Program-made: the position numbers and the translations under genes
Source: Providencia huaxiensis
Lineage (GTDB): Bacteria; Pseudomonadota; Gammaproteobacteria; Enterobacterales; Enterobacteriaceae
Length of the DNA: 64,000 nt
Direction of reading: 5' to 3'
Assembly: GCF_002843235.3 (NCBI RefSeq)
Contig: NZ_CP031123.2
Location: forward strand, 2,728,001-2,792,000
Shown here: positions 1 to 8,507 of the stretch, in pieces
Layout: each line of letters begins with the position of its first letter
Position numbering within the stretch: position 1 is the first letter of the stretch
Notes under the pieces: generated by a model
What the model was told of the DNA's origin: nothing
The model's input: the letters and a program-made list of their open reading frames with translations, nothing else
The model's database searches: none

Positions 1-783
1 ACTCGCAACGACATACATTTTACGTCCATCACTGGTGGAAATGTTTAAACTTCTCGCATTGCAGCCATTTAATAACCTTAAGCGTAGCCAACCTTTTGGG
101 GCAACATGTTTAGGGTAAACAGCTCCGTTCGTCAACATGATGTCTCCGAACCACCCCACTGCCGCGCTCATCACATCAAGCTGGTAGTCAATTTGACCAT
201 CATCTTTTAAGCGTTTGTCCTGCAAAATGACAGGAATATCATCAACGCCCCAATCACTTGGTAAGCCGTGCTTTGTGCTGTCTTCATCTTTAATTAATAC
301 AAGACCAGCTAAGCCCATTGCGACTTGATAACCCGTTTTTCCATGAGTATGTGGATGAAACCAACATGTCGCTTCACTTTGGTTTACCGTAAAATTCACT
401 TTACGGCTTGCTCCCGGCTGAATTATCGCTTGAGGCCCACCATCTTGTTCACCTGAAATTTCTAAGCCATGCCAGTGAACGGTTGTATCTTCAGCCAATT
501 GATTCACAATATTGATATTAACGCTTTGCCCATTCTTTAAGCTAATCGCAGGGCCCAATAAATTTCCGTTATAACCCCATGTCGTTGTTTTCTTTCCTGG
601 AATAAACTGCGAAATACCTTGTTGGATAGCTAGCTGAATATTGCCTTGTGCATCTGGCTCAACTAGCGGAGGGATTGCCAGTTCAGGGTAGTTTCCCGCT
701 GCGACCGCGATGCGGCTCCAAATAGGCAGCGCACTTGCAGCATATGTGATAGCACTTAATTTCAAAAAATCGCGACGTAGCAT
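1..783 (-). CDS. cueO: Multicopper oxidase CueO, N-terminal part (runs off window)
   Basis: This is the first 261 codons of the periplasmic cuprous oxidase CueO, which oxidises Cu(I) and protects against copper. The N-terminus [11 protein letters not shown] is a twin-arginine export signal. The first cupredoxin domain carries the copper-ligand motifs TVHWHGLE (about residues 95-102) and [12 protein letters not shown] (about 140-151), and the stretch [16 protein letters not shown] follows; all match E. coli CueO closely by eye. The C-terminal half, with the methionine-rich region and the last copper ligands, lies before base 1 and cannot be checked. A MerR-type promoter with a CueR-like box lies about 100 bp upstream, and yacC is divergent, the same neighbour as in E. 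coli. Confidence 0.96.
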   Translation of the reverse strand, partial: MLRRDFLKLSAITYAASALPIWSRIAVAAGNYPELAIPPLVEPDAQGNIQLAIQQGISQFIPGKKTTTWGYNGNLLGPAISLKNGQSVNINIVNQLAEDTTVHWHGLEISGEQDGGPQAIIQPGASRKVNFTVNQSEATCWFHPHTHGKTGYQVAMGLAGLVLIKDEDSTKHGLPSDWGVDDIPVILQDKRLKDDGQIDYQLDVMSAAVGWFGDIMLTNGAVYPKHVAPKGWLRLRLLNGCNARSLNISTSDGRKMYVVAS

Positions 784-878
784 TGATAACCTTCCTTTTA
801 TTTATCAAATTAATAATCATCAGAGGGGTAATTTATGGCAAATTACACTTTCGAAGCAAAACATGGTTTAATGAAGGT

Positions 879-909
879 ATGATAAAGCCTCCCCTTACAG
901 GAAGGTCAA
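879..909 (-). promoter_or_regulatory. CueR-type promoter of cueO
   Basis: Read on the minus strand: -35 TTGACC (909-904), a 19-bp spacer containing the dyad CCTTCCTGTAAGGGGAGG (905-888), and -10 TATCAT (884-879). An over-long 19-bp spacer filled by a dyad is the hallmark of MerR-family promoters, and the dyad closely resembles the E. coli CueR box of copA/cueO. Copper-dependent activation by CueR is inferred; cueR is not in the window. Confidence 0.85.
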
Positions 910-1023
910 TAAAGCCACTCTATAAATGTGGGTTTATTACATGGATTTAAGAAAAATATAGTTGACTAACAATTCTATTCTTATGCTAACGTAACTTGAC
1001 ATAGAAAACAGATAGAATAACGA

Positions 1024-1371
1024 ATGCGCAAATTTATATTGATGTCATGCTTAATGACTCTGTTAGGGATAACCAATTCTGCCAGAGCTCTTTCTACCAA
1101 CGAAGCTGAAGATCTTGCTGATCTTACGGCCGTTTTTATTTATCTAAAATATGATTGTGGGTATTCACAAATCCCTGATAGAGAAATTGAACGTGCTATC
1201 GTTTACTTTGCTAAAAGCAACAAATGGGATCTTAGTAACTATAATGCGGAAAAAATGACCGCTCTTAACAAAGAAAGTTATAGTGACCTAAAAGGAATAC
1301 CACTTACCACCGAGTTTAAATGTCAGTCCCTTGCTCGCGATTCGCTAGGCCTTTTTGCTTACGTAAAATAA
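1024..1371 (+). CDS. yacC: YacC-like small secreted protein (PulS/OutS-like)
   Basis: A 115-residue protein with a cleavable signal peptide (about residues 1-22, ending SARA-LS). The mature part matches E. coli YacC nearly throughout: NEAEDLADLTAVFIYLKYDCGY, WDLSNYN and the C-terminal ARDSLGLFAYVK. YacC is placed in the PulS/OutS pilotin-like family, but its function is unknown and no type II secretion genes are visible here. The two cysteines (in YDCGY and FKCQS) could form a disulfide. It is divergent from cueO as in E. coli. The ribosome-binding site before ATG 1024 is poor; a hairpin follows the stop. Confidence 0.9.
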   Translation: MRKFILMSCLMTLLGITNSARALSTNEAEDLADLTAVFIYLKYDCGYSQIPDREIERAIVYFAKSNKWDLSNYNAEKMTALNKESYSDLKGIPLTTEFKCQSLARDSLGLFAYVK

Positions 1372-1391
1372 GCGGAGGATAAAGCCCATCA

Positions 1392-1426
1392 AGAAAACAT
1401 GCCCAAATATAGTCTGCATGTTTTCT
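1392..1426. terminator. Hairpin terminator between convergent yacC and AbrB-type gene
   Basis: Perfect 11-bp inverted repeat AGAAAACATGC (1392-1402) and GCATGTTTTCT (1416-1426), followed by TTCTTT on the plus strand. It sits between two convergent genes and could serve both. Confidence 0.75.
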
Positions 1427-1430
1427 TTCT

Positions 1431-2480
1431 TTACTCTAAATTATTATTCCTTTTTTGCCTTCGTTCTTGCCAAAACAGGGCTATCGATGGAATACTTTGA
1501 ATAATCACCATTCTGATAATATGATTTGACATCACAAAGCCCGCATCTAAATTCATGGTAATTGCTGCGAATGTCATTGCTTCCATACTCCCCGGCGCCC
1601 AAGCTAATAATAATACTGAAATATCATAGCCTGTCATCCAAGATGCAAATACCGTGATAAGAAAAGTCAGCACGATATTTACCACCACAACTTGGGCTGA
1701 AGAGTATATATTTTTAATCAACGATGAAAGTGGAAAAACAATGAAATGGTTACCAATATTCATCCCGATCAATACCATACTGAGTTCAGTCAACATCAGT
1801 GGGAAATTCAATGGGATATCAACCCAACCTTGAATGAGTGTTGCCGCTGCTAATGACGTTAACATAAAAGGCGCAGGGACTCTTAAACGCTGTAAAATTA
1901 TCCCTGAAATAACACCAACAACAATAATAAGTAGTAGCCATCCCGTTGAAACTAATGTGAGTTCTGGAAATTCGATTATCGGTTGCGGATCACCATCACT
2001 ACCAACAACAATACCTGCTAATAAAATAAGAATAATTAAGCGAATTGTATGGGAAATAACAATTTTTTGGGGTGGTGTATGGGTATGGTCAGTTAATGCG
2101 AGAATTGCAGCCATCGCACCGGGGACAGAGCCTAGCATTGCCTCTTGTTTTGTCCAACCGACTTTTCGGTAAAACCAAAAAAAGCTGAACGAAAATTGCA
2201 CGGCCAAACAGACAACTAGCATTAATAGTAAAAGAAATAAATTGTCTGCTTCATTAAGAGATACTTGATTGAACATCAAGCCGACAGAGGTTCCCAGTGT
2301 GACTTGAACAAAGGTAATGGTATGTTTAGGAATTGCGAACGAAATACCAAAACGATGAAAAATGATAATCGCAATGATCGGGCCAAACATCAATGCAAGG
2401 GGAATTCCAAGATAAGTAAGCCCACCACCGATTAAAGCACAGATGGAAATTCCACCTATCATTTTTAATAATTTCATCAT
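1431..2480 (-). CDS. AbrB-family inner-membrane protein (putative transporter)
   Basis: A 349-residue, very hydrophobic protein with roughly ten membrane segments. It looks like two related halves, each with a repeated glycine/proline-rich segment (GSVPGAMAAI near residue 117 and AWAPGSMEAM near 294). This is the layout of the Gram-negative AbrB duplication family, sometimes mislabelled ammonia monooxygenase; despite the name it is unrelated to the DNA-binding AbrB. The substrate is unknown. There are two adjacent ATG codons at the start (2480 and 2477). It is a single gene, and the TetR gene 222 bp upstream on the same strand is probably a separate unit. Confidence 0.85.
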   Translation of the reverse strand: MMKLLKMIGGISICALIGGGLTYLGIPLALMFGPIIAIIIFHRFGISFAIPKHTITFVQVTLGTSVGLMFNQVSLNEADNLFLLLLMLVVCLAVQFSFSFFWFYRKVGWTKQEAMLGSVPGAMAAILALTDHTHTPPQKIVISHTIRLIILILLAGIVVGSDGDPQPIIEFPELTLVSTGWLLLIIVVGVISGIILQRLRVPAPFMLTSLAAATLIQGWVDIPLNFPLMLTELSMVLIGMNIGNHFIVFPLSSLIKNIYSSAQVVVVNIVLTFLITVFASWMTGYDISVLLLAWAPGSMEAMTFAAITMNLDAGFVMSNHIIRMVIIQSIPSIALFWQERRQKRNNNLE

Positions 2481-2701
2481 ATGGTATTAACCATTAAGTC
2501 TTTTTATAGCCCTAATTTATATCACATTATTTAAGCCATATGGCTTTAGTTTTTAATTATTTATCCCCTTAGTGACATCTACCAGTATTTATTCATTTAT
2601 TAGGTTTTGATCTAGTTATTTTAACTTAGTCTGAAAATATCTCTCTAACACAAATTAACATAGCGTAGTAACAAAACTATTTTTTACTTTAACTGTTTTC
2701 T

Positions 2702-3325
2702 TCATTTTATATTATCAGCGCGAGCTTGATTCATAATCGCTTTGGACATCCATTGGGCTAATTCTGTTACTTGAGCATCATCCATTTTCCAAATATCTTT
2801 TAATACTAAAAATATTTCGGAACCATAAATAACAGAAAAGGCTCGAATGACTCTGTCTATAATTTCTTGCGGATATTCTGATTTCATTGGCGATGTCACC
2901 ATCGCAAGAATTTCTTTACGATTTCCGCGTTCTAGAGGCTTATCTTTAATATTTTGTGGAGCAGCTCGCCCCTGTGCCCATTGCTGTAGTGATACTTGCA
3001 GCGCGGCGCGCAAAACACCTTCATGTTCAAACATACGTGGAAAAGCATAGGTTAATAGCTCGCCAATACGCTCTTCGGTTTGCTCACTTTGTGGCCGCCA
3101 AGTTAAAATAGGACCTAAACTTTCATTAACCGTTGCGGTAATTAAATCGGCTTGTGTCGGAAAATAACGATATGCTGTCGCACGAGAAACTCCCGCCTCA
3201 ACTGCCAATTCAGAAACAGAAGGCATCGCCCCTTTTTCAAATAAATCTAAAGCTGTCGTAACCAATAATACATAGGTCCGTTTTCGTGTCCCTTTGTATT
3301 CTGAGAGTGAGTGAGTTTTAGACAT
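2702..3325 (-). CDS. TetR-family transcriptional regulator
   Basis: A 207-residue protein with a typical TetR N-terminal helix-turn-helix (about residues 16-62): AVEAGVSRATAYRYFPTQADLI. The C-terminal ligand/dimer domain is not recognisable by eye. Start ATG 3325 is preceded by AAGGA with good spacing. It is divergent from the Tm-1-like/PEP-hydrolase-like pair at 3702-5759. Two similar 16-bp palindromes of TetR-operator size lie just before those genes, so it probably represses them. The inducer is unknown. Confidence 0.9.
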   Translation of the reverse strand: MSKTHSLSEYKGTRKRTYVLLVTTALDLFEKGAMPSVSELAVEAGVSRATAYRYFPTQADLITATVNESLGPILTWRPQSEQTEERIGELLTYAFPRMFEHEGVLRAALQVSLQQWAQGRAAPQNIKDKPLERGNRKEILAMVTSPMKSEYPQEIIDRVIRAFSVIYGSEIFLVLKDIWKMDDAQVTELAQWMSKAIMNQARADNIK

Positions 3326-3604
3326 TAATTTATCCTTAAAATACTGTCACTTACTATAAGGCCAGTTAGCGTTAATGAAAACACATAAGTGTAAACAGGT
3401 AAATATACTTAATTGATAATTTGAAAAGATTTATCTATGGAGGTGATTTCAACGATAATAGCAAAAATCATAACAATCACATTTAAATCTTTTAATCTTC
3501 TACATGTATTCGAAGTAATTCAAGATTATTAATAAGTATTTATTACATTTTATCAATAGGATATGAATACTAGCAACCAATGTCTTTCACAATAAAACAA
3601 AAAA

Positions 3605-3654
3605 TGAGACTGCGGTCTCATTTTAAAACTAAACCAAATGATACCATGGTCTCA
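3605..3654 (+). promoter_or_regulatory. Two similar 16-bp palindromes, probable TetR operators
   Basis: TGAGACTGCGGTCTCA (3605-3620) and TGATACCATGGTCTCA (3639-3654) share the pattern TGAKACNNNGGTCTCA, and their centres are 34 bp (about three helical turns) apart. The first is embedded in a longer perfect 10-bp-arm inverted repeat. They end 47 bp before ATG 3702. Binding by the divergent TetR protein is inferred from position and size. A factor-independent terminator is less likely, because no gene ends here. The rest of the 376-bp spacer 3326-3701 is AT-rich and I see nothing else in it. Confidence 0.7.
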
Positions 3655-3701
3655 TTATGATGAAAAATTCAACGCTCGTTTTACTCTGAAAGGGTTGTTC
3701 T

Positions 3702-4919
3702 ATGAAAAAACATCCGGGTTTTATTTATGTTGTAACGACGCTTGACACTAAAAGTGCTGAACTATTTTATGTCAGTGAATTAATCAAAAACGCCGGATTA
3801 GCGGTACGTACCGTTGACCTGACAACACAGCCAACGCAATTAGAAAAAAACGCAGATATCAGCGCACATACCGTTGCAAGTTTTCATCCGCTCGGCACTG
3901 AAGCCGTTTTCTGCGGTGACCGTGGTAAAGCCATTGAAGCCATGGCACATGCTTTCAGCCTTTATCTTGCCGCACAAACAGATATTGCCGCTATTCTTGG
4001 CTTAGGCGGGTCAGGAGGAACAGCTCTCATCACACCGGCCATGCAAGTATTGCCTGTGGGTATTCCAAAATTAATGGTTTCCACTATGGCTTCAGGGGAC
4101 ATTTCTGGTTATATCGGTGCGAGTGATATTTCAATGATGTATTCCGTCACTGATGTATCAGGTTTGAATATCATTTCTCGCAAAGTATTAAAAAATGCAG
4201 CCAATCAAATCGCAGGAGCTGTTTGGTTTGATGACGAAGAACAACCGCATGACTTAAAACCAGCAATTGCACTCACCATGTTCGGGGTAACGACCCCATG
4301 CGTACAACAACTTACAACACAGTTAGAGGCGCAATATGACTGTCTAGTTTTCCATGCGACAGGCAGTGGTGGTAAAGCCATGGAAAAACTGATTGATAGC
4401 CAATTACTGCATTCAGTTTTAGACATTACAACCACCGAAGTGTGTGACCACTTATTTGGTGGCGTATTGGCTTGTGATGAAGACCGTTTCGGTGCTATTG
4501 AGCGTACTCAGACCCCTTGTGTGATGTCTTGTGGAGCCTTGGATATGGTGAATTTCGGCCGTCCTTCCAGCGTGCCCGAACACTGCCAAGATCGCTTGTT
4601 TTATCACCACAATGCTCAAGTCACTTTAATGAGAACGACCAAAGAAGAAAACCAACAAATGGGTCGTTGGATTGCAGAAAAATTAAATCGTTGTCACGGT
4701 GAAGTGCGCTTTATTATTCCAACAGCAGGGTTTTCGGCATTAGATATTGACGGTGCTCCATTTTGGGATCCTATCGCAGACCAAGCCTTCATTGATGCTT
4801 TAACCGAAAATCTAATCATAACAGAGAAAAGACAGCTTATTTTGAGTCCTTATCATATTAACTCCTCCGAGTTTTGTGACCAGGTTATTCAGCTTCACCA
4901 GGAAATTTTGAACAAATAA
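3702..4919 (+). CDS. Tm-1-like ATP-binding protein (UPF0261)
   Basis: A 405-residue soluble protein of the UPF0261/Tm-1-like family. The N-terminal motif [13 protein letters not shown], the glycine-rich [15 protein letters not shown] (about residues 106-120), the segment [15 protein letters not shown] (about 217-231) and the C-terminal [18 protein letters not shown] (about 345-362) are typical. The family is named after the tomato antiviral protein Tm-1, whose N-terminal domain binds ATP; the bacterial role is unknown. AAAGGG sits 8 nt before ATG 3702. The next gene starts 12 nt downstream, and the two families often occur together or fused. Probable TetR operators lie upstream. Confidence 0.9.
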   Translation: MKKHPGFIYVVTTLDTKSAELFYVSELIKNAGLAVRTVDLTTQPTQLEKNADISAHTVASFHPLGTEAVFCGDRGKAIEAMAHAFSLYLAAQTDIAAILGLGGSGGTALITPAMQVLPVGIPKLMVSTMASGDISGYIGASDISMMYSVTDVSGLNIISRKVLKNAANQIAGAVWFDDEEQPHDLKPAIALTMFGVTTPCVQQLTTQLEAQYDCLVFHATGSGGKAMEKLIDSQLLHSVLDITTTEVCDHLFGGVLACDEDRFGAIERTQTPCVMSCGALDMVNFGRPSSVPEHCQDRLFYHHNAQVTLMRTTKEENQQMGRWIAEKLNRCHGEVRFIIPTAGFSALDIDGAPFWDPIADQAFIDALTENLIITEKRQLILSPYHINSSEFCDQVIQLHQEILNK

Positions 4920-4931
4920 TAGAGGTTAACT

Positions 4932-5759
4932 ATGAAACATAACCGCGCAGATTTATTAAAAAAATTTAGAGACATGATTGCTCGGGGAGAACCAATCATC
5001 GGTGGTGGCGCAGGAACAGGGCTATCAGCTAAGTGTGAAGAAGCGGGCGGTATCGATTTAATCGTTATCTATAACTCAGGCCGTTATCGCATGGCAGGTA
5101 GAGGTTCACTTGCAGGCTTATTAGCCTATGGCAATGCAAATGAAATCGTTATGGATATGGCAAAAGAAGTTTTGCCCGTAGTGAAACATACTCCTGTCCT
5201 TGCCGGTGTGAATGGAACAGACCCATTCTGCCAATTCGATAAATTCCTCGATGACATCAAAGCAACAGGCTTCGCAGGGGTACAAAATTTCCCTACCGTA
5301 GGGCTAATTGATGGTAACTTCCGCGCCAATTTAGAAGAAACAGGAATGGGCTATGGGTTAGAAGTTGAGATGATCCTCCTCGCTCATGAGAAAGATTTAC
5401 TCACGACGCCTTACGTTTTTAGTGCTGAAGATGCAATTGCAATGACTAAAGCCGGGGCTGACATTATTGTGCCACATATGGGGTTAACGACCGGGGGAAA
5501 TATTGGAGCTGAAACCGCACTGACGCTCAGGGATTGCGTTCCACTAATCAATGAATGGGCAAAAGCGGCAAAAGCAATACGCGAAGATGTGATTGTTCTG
5601 TGCCACGGTGGCCCGATAGCCACCCCTGAAGATGCTGAATACATTTTAGCCAACTGCCCTGATTGCCATGGTTTCTATGGTGCCAGCTCAATGGAGCGTT
5701 TACCAACAGAAGTAGCATTAACTGCCACCACACAAAAATTTAAATCAATTACACGTTAG
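4932..5759 (+). CDS. PEP-hydrolase-like TIM-barrel protein
   Basis: A 275-residue TIM-barrel protein of the phosphoenolpyruvate hydrolase-like family (isocitrate lyase/PEP mutase fold). Visible segments are [35 protein letters not shown] cut here into its key parts: [18 protein letters not shown] and the C-terminal [14 protein letters not shown] and [14 protein letters not shown]. The reaction is not established for bacterial members. AGAGG precedes ATG 4932. It forms a two-gene operon with the Tm-1-like gene, suggesting the two proteins act in one step or complex. A strong terminator follows. Confidence 0.9.
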   Translation: MKHNRADLLKKFRDMIARGEPIIGGGAGTGLSAKCEEAGGIDLIVIYNSGRYRMAGRGSLAGLLAYGNANEIVMDMAKEVLPVVKHTPVLAGVNGTDPFCQFDKFLDDIKATGFAGVQNFPTVGLIDGNFRANLEETGMGYGLEVEMILLAHEKDLLTTPYVFSAEDAIAMTKAGADIIVPHMGLTTGGNIGAETALTLRDCVPLINEWAKAAKAIREDVIVLCHGGPIATPEDAEYILANCPDCHGFYGASSMERLPTEVALTATTQKFKSITR

Positions 5760-5790
5760 TTTTTTTACTTTATGTTTTGCCAACACCAGG

Positions 5791-5816
5791 CGCCTACTTC
5801 GGTAGGCGTTTTTTTT
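5791..5816 (+). terminator. Intrinsic terminator with UUCG loop
   Basis: CGCCTAC-TTCG-GTAGGCG (5791-5808) followed by eight T residues. It ends the Tm-1-like/PEP-hydrolase-like operon and touches the 3' end of the convergent membrane-protein gene. Confidence 0.92.
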
Positions 5817-6513
5817 ATTTTTTAGCTGGGTTTAAATAGCGCCATAACACCCAGAGTAATGATGTCGAATAATATAAAACCCCAAATTGGATAACCATTA
5901 ATGGGTTTTCTGTCGCTCCAGTCATCTTGAGCATGCCATAATAGTTATTTTGCTCCAAATACTGTTCCGTTAACCCACCTTGCGGTAAATAACGACCAAG
6001 CAGCATGATAATAATAAAACACGCGACATAATGACGTAATTTGGCAATGCCTTCATCAAAAGCATTAAAATGGCTATTCATATCATTAGCCTGTTTTCGT
6101 CCAATAATAATACGATTAATTAATGTTGCGGCATAAATATAGAGGATCGCAGAGGAGTTAATTTGTGTGGTATGAAAAATATACGCAACGCCACCTAAAA
6201 TCGCGGCAATCACAATAAAGAAAAAACCTTTCGCCACAACAGCCATCATGGTGCTCATATGAATCAAAATAAATTCAAATAATAAAATCAATACCATGTT
6301 GTAAATAACAGCCACCCCAGACCATTGAGGTGAAAACCAAAGTGACAACAAAAATACAATATAAAAAATAGTGAGCCCGTGCTCAACCAATGTTGGCAAC
6401 GTCCCCATTATTCCTTGCGGTTCTTCTGATTCAAGAAAATAATTTTTTTTGTTCGTCCCTATAGTCGACGTATTTTTGCGAGGAGTTTTCCTTTTTTTTA
6501 TCTTTCTAGCCAC
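5815..6513 (-). CDS. Membrane protein of unknown function, paralogue of its upstream neighbour
   Basis: A 232-residue protein. A basic N-terminus (ARKIKKRKTPRKN) is followed by about five or six hydrophobic segments. I do not recognise a family. It is clearly related to the next gene upstream: shared features are LFYIVFLLSLWFSP/LFYVGFILSVWFFP, IYNMVLILLFEFILIH/IYNLTLILIFEFILVH, LYIYAATLINRII/LYLYSATVANRML, PQGGLTEQYL/PYGGLTPEYL and QFGVLYY/AFGVLYF. Start is GTG 6513, with AAGGGAAA 7 nt upstream and the neighbour's stop only 4 nt away, so the two are co-transcribed. There is no obvious catalytic motif. Confidence 0.8.
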   Translation of the reverse strand: MARKIKKRKTPRKNTSTIGTNKKNYFLESEEPQGIMGTLPTLVEHGLTIFYIVFLLSLWFSPQWSGVAVIYNMVLILLFEFILIHMSTMMAVVAKGFFFIVIAAILGGVAYIFHTTQINSSAILYIYAATLINRIIIGRKQANDMNSHFNAFDEGIAKLRHYVACFIIIMLLGRYLPQGGLTEQYLEQNNYYGMLKMTGATENPLMVIQFGVLYYSTSLLWVLWRYLNPAKK

Positions 6514-6517
6514 AAAG

Positions 6518-7258
6518 TTATTTCCCTTTTTCCTGGTAAATAGAATGCCCTTTGCATAAAAAATGCATTAAGCAAGCCATAAATACAGGCATACCAAAGT
6601 AGAGCACGCCAAAGGCAAAAGCCACATGGGGTTTATCTGGGAATTCACCACCGCTAGAGATACTCGAATAATAGCCAATAGACCTTAAATATTCAGGCGT
6701 TAACCCGCCATAAGGCACGAGGAAAGATAAAATTAACACTGAGAAAATACAGAACATAAAATTAAGTGCCATTAATGCTGAATAGCCCATATTTTCTGAA
6801 CGTTCTTGCTCTGTTCGGCTGGTTAAACCAAAAAGCATTCGATTTGCAACAGTGGCACTGTATAAATATAAAATTAATGGGGAATCACCTAATACTGACA
6901 TATTAATGGCCAGTGCAAAAAGACCATAGAAAAGAGCAAATAACGTTAATATTCTCCAATCACGAAATACCGCCATAAAGACGCCCGAGTGAACTAAAAT
7001 AAATTCAAAAATCAGGATCAATGTTAGGTTATAAATAATTTCTACCGTATAGTATTCAGGAAAAAACCATACCGATAAAATAAAACCAACATAAAATAAT
7101 GAAAAACCGTAGTTTATTATTTTAGAAAAAGCACGAAGAATACTGAAAGAGTGCGAATTCTCCTTCACACTTTTTACTGAAGATTGTTTTGGGAAAAAAC
7201 CTTGGCTTTTATCTTTCCCACTCCTTGGTGGCTTTACCATTACCTCACTCCATGCCAT
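6518..7258 (-). CDS. Membrane protein of unknown function, first of a paralogous pair
   Basis: A protein of about 246 residues: roughly 55 charged or polar residues, then five or six membrane segments aligning with the downstream paralogue (see its shared motifs). The start is uncertain. ATG 7258 is chosen; GTG 7267 and ATG 7240 are alternatives, the last having a Shine-Dalgarno sequence too close to it. The pair follows ddh on the same strand after a 153-bp gap. Function is unknown; a duplicated integral membrane component is all that can be said. Confidence 0.75.
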   Translation of the reverse strand: MAWSEVMVKPPRSGKDKSQGFFPKQSSVKSVKENSHSFSILRAFSKIINYGFSLFYVGFILSVWFFPEYYTVEIIYNLTLILIFEFILVHSGVFMAVFRDWRILTLFALFYGLFALAINMSVLGDSPLILYLYSATVANRMLFGLTSRTEQERSENMGYSALMALNFMFCIFSVLILSFLVPYGGLTPEYLRSIGYYSSISSGGEFPDKPHVAFAFGVLYFGMPVFMACLMHFLCKGHSIYQEKGK

Positions 7259-7411
7259 CAATACCACTTTATTAATAAGCTACTTGATAATACAAAAAAT
7301 AAACAGTGGCTAAAGTCTGAATGATAGACTCGAGATAGGATAAAGTGTAAAAAATATCGACAAGATGGCATGAACGTAGAAACGCCATGCCACAGATAGA
7401 CTAAATGGAAA

Positions 7412-8308
7412 TTAAACCAGTTTGGCGATCAGCGTATCTAAGTCACCTTGTAAGAAATTTACCGGTGGAATTTCAATCACAGTATAGGCGCCTGCGGCTT
7501 GTTTCATCGTCGCTCGTGCGGCAGAAACCATAAATTGAGACGTCAGTGCAGGGTTATTAATACGCATTGAATATTCGAACAACTGGTTATGTGTTGCCCC
7601 TGAAACGCCTTTATGAGTCATGTGCACACCGTGCCCAACATCTTTTAGTGCATCAATGCTATCCACCTGACGAATATGTGTTTCATCAGAAGAAAAGTAG
7701 CTGTCTGCTTTAATCGCTTGAGCCACTTCATCGAACTTAGCGCCACCGTCTAATTCAACATAAACCATACGACGATGAACCCCTGTTCCTAATGGAATTG
7801 TGACAGAAAGTGCATCTTTTACGCCATTGATAGCCTTAGCGGCCACACTGTGCCCCATACTCATCCCCGGACCAAAATTCGTATAAGTTACCCCTTTTGG
7901 TGCCATTGCTAACATCAATGTACGCATAATCGAATCAGAACCGGGATCCCATCCGGCAGAAACAACCGCCACGCTATTATGCTGCTTCGCGATATCATCT
8001 AAGCTACGTTTTAAAGCCACAATATCCGAATGTACGTCAAAGCTATCAACCGTATTAATTCCCAAACTTAAAATTTTTGCTGCTAATGGGCCGATTGCAC
8101 GCGTAGGTGAACAGAGTAGCGCAACATCAACTTTTCCTAATTTTTCAATATCATCAACCACTTTGTAGGCTGAAAGTTCTGCAGGAATATCTTGTGTATT
8201 ACGACGAACTACCCCGACTAACTCAAAATCTTCAGCGGCCAGAACAGCTTCTAGTGCATAGCGACCAATGTTACCGTAGCCCACTATTGCTGCTTTAATT
8301 TTTGTCAT
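7412..8308 (-). CDS. ddh: meso-Diaminopimelate D-dehydrogenase
   Basis: A 298-residue NADP-dependent enzyme interconverting L-tetrahydrodipicolinate plus ammonia with meso-diaminopimelate, a one-step alternative to the succinylase branch of lysine/cell-wall synthesis. The N-terminal Rossmann motif VGYGNIGRYALEAV (about residues 9-22) is followed by SPTRAIGPLA, VDSFDVHSDI, SAGWDPGSDSI (about 118-128), FGPGMSMGHS and the C-terminal MKQAAGAYTVIEIPP, all typical of the family and of normal length. It stands alone, with a 199-bp promoter gap to the divergent MATE gene. Most enterobacteria rely on dapDCEF, so this is an accessory or catabolic enzyme here; members are known from Proteus-like bacteria. 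Confidence 0.93.
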   Translation of the reverse strand: MTKIKAAIVGYGNIGRYALEAVLAAEDFELVGVVRRNTQDIPAELSAYKVVDDIEKLGKVDVALLCSPTRAIGPLAAKILSLGINTVDSFDVHSDIVALKRSLDDIAKQHNSVAVVSAGWDPGSDSIMRTLMLAMAPKGVTYTNFGPGMSMGHSVAAKAINGVKDALSVTIPLGTGVHRRMVYVELDGGAKFDEVAQAIKADSYFSSDETHIRQVDSIDALKDVGHGVHMTHKGVSGATHNQLFEYSMRINNPALTSQFMVSAARATMKQAAGAYTVIEIPPVNFLQGDLDTLIAKLV

Positions 8309-8507
8309 TTTTGCTCCTATACAGTTCTGATGTTGCTTATTAAATTATTTATAGCGAAATTGAATTTAACAGAATAATTAAAAGTAAACAAAACATTAGC
8401 CTAATTAAATCAGACGCATTTTAACCCTATTTTCATTATTGAAATCCATGTAGAATTAGCCACTCAGAAAGCTTTCCCTAACATTCATGAATATATAAAG
8501 GTTCTCA

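Noticed and set aside
3605..3620. Hairpin in front of the Tm-1-like gene considered as a terminator
   Set aside because: No gene ends at this point on either strand, and a second similar palindrome lies 34 bp away, which fits operators better.
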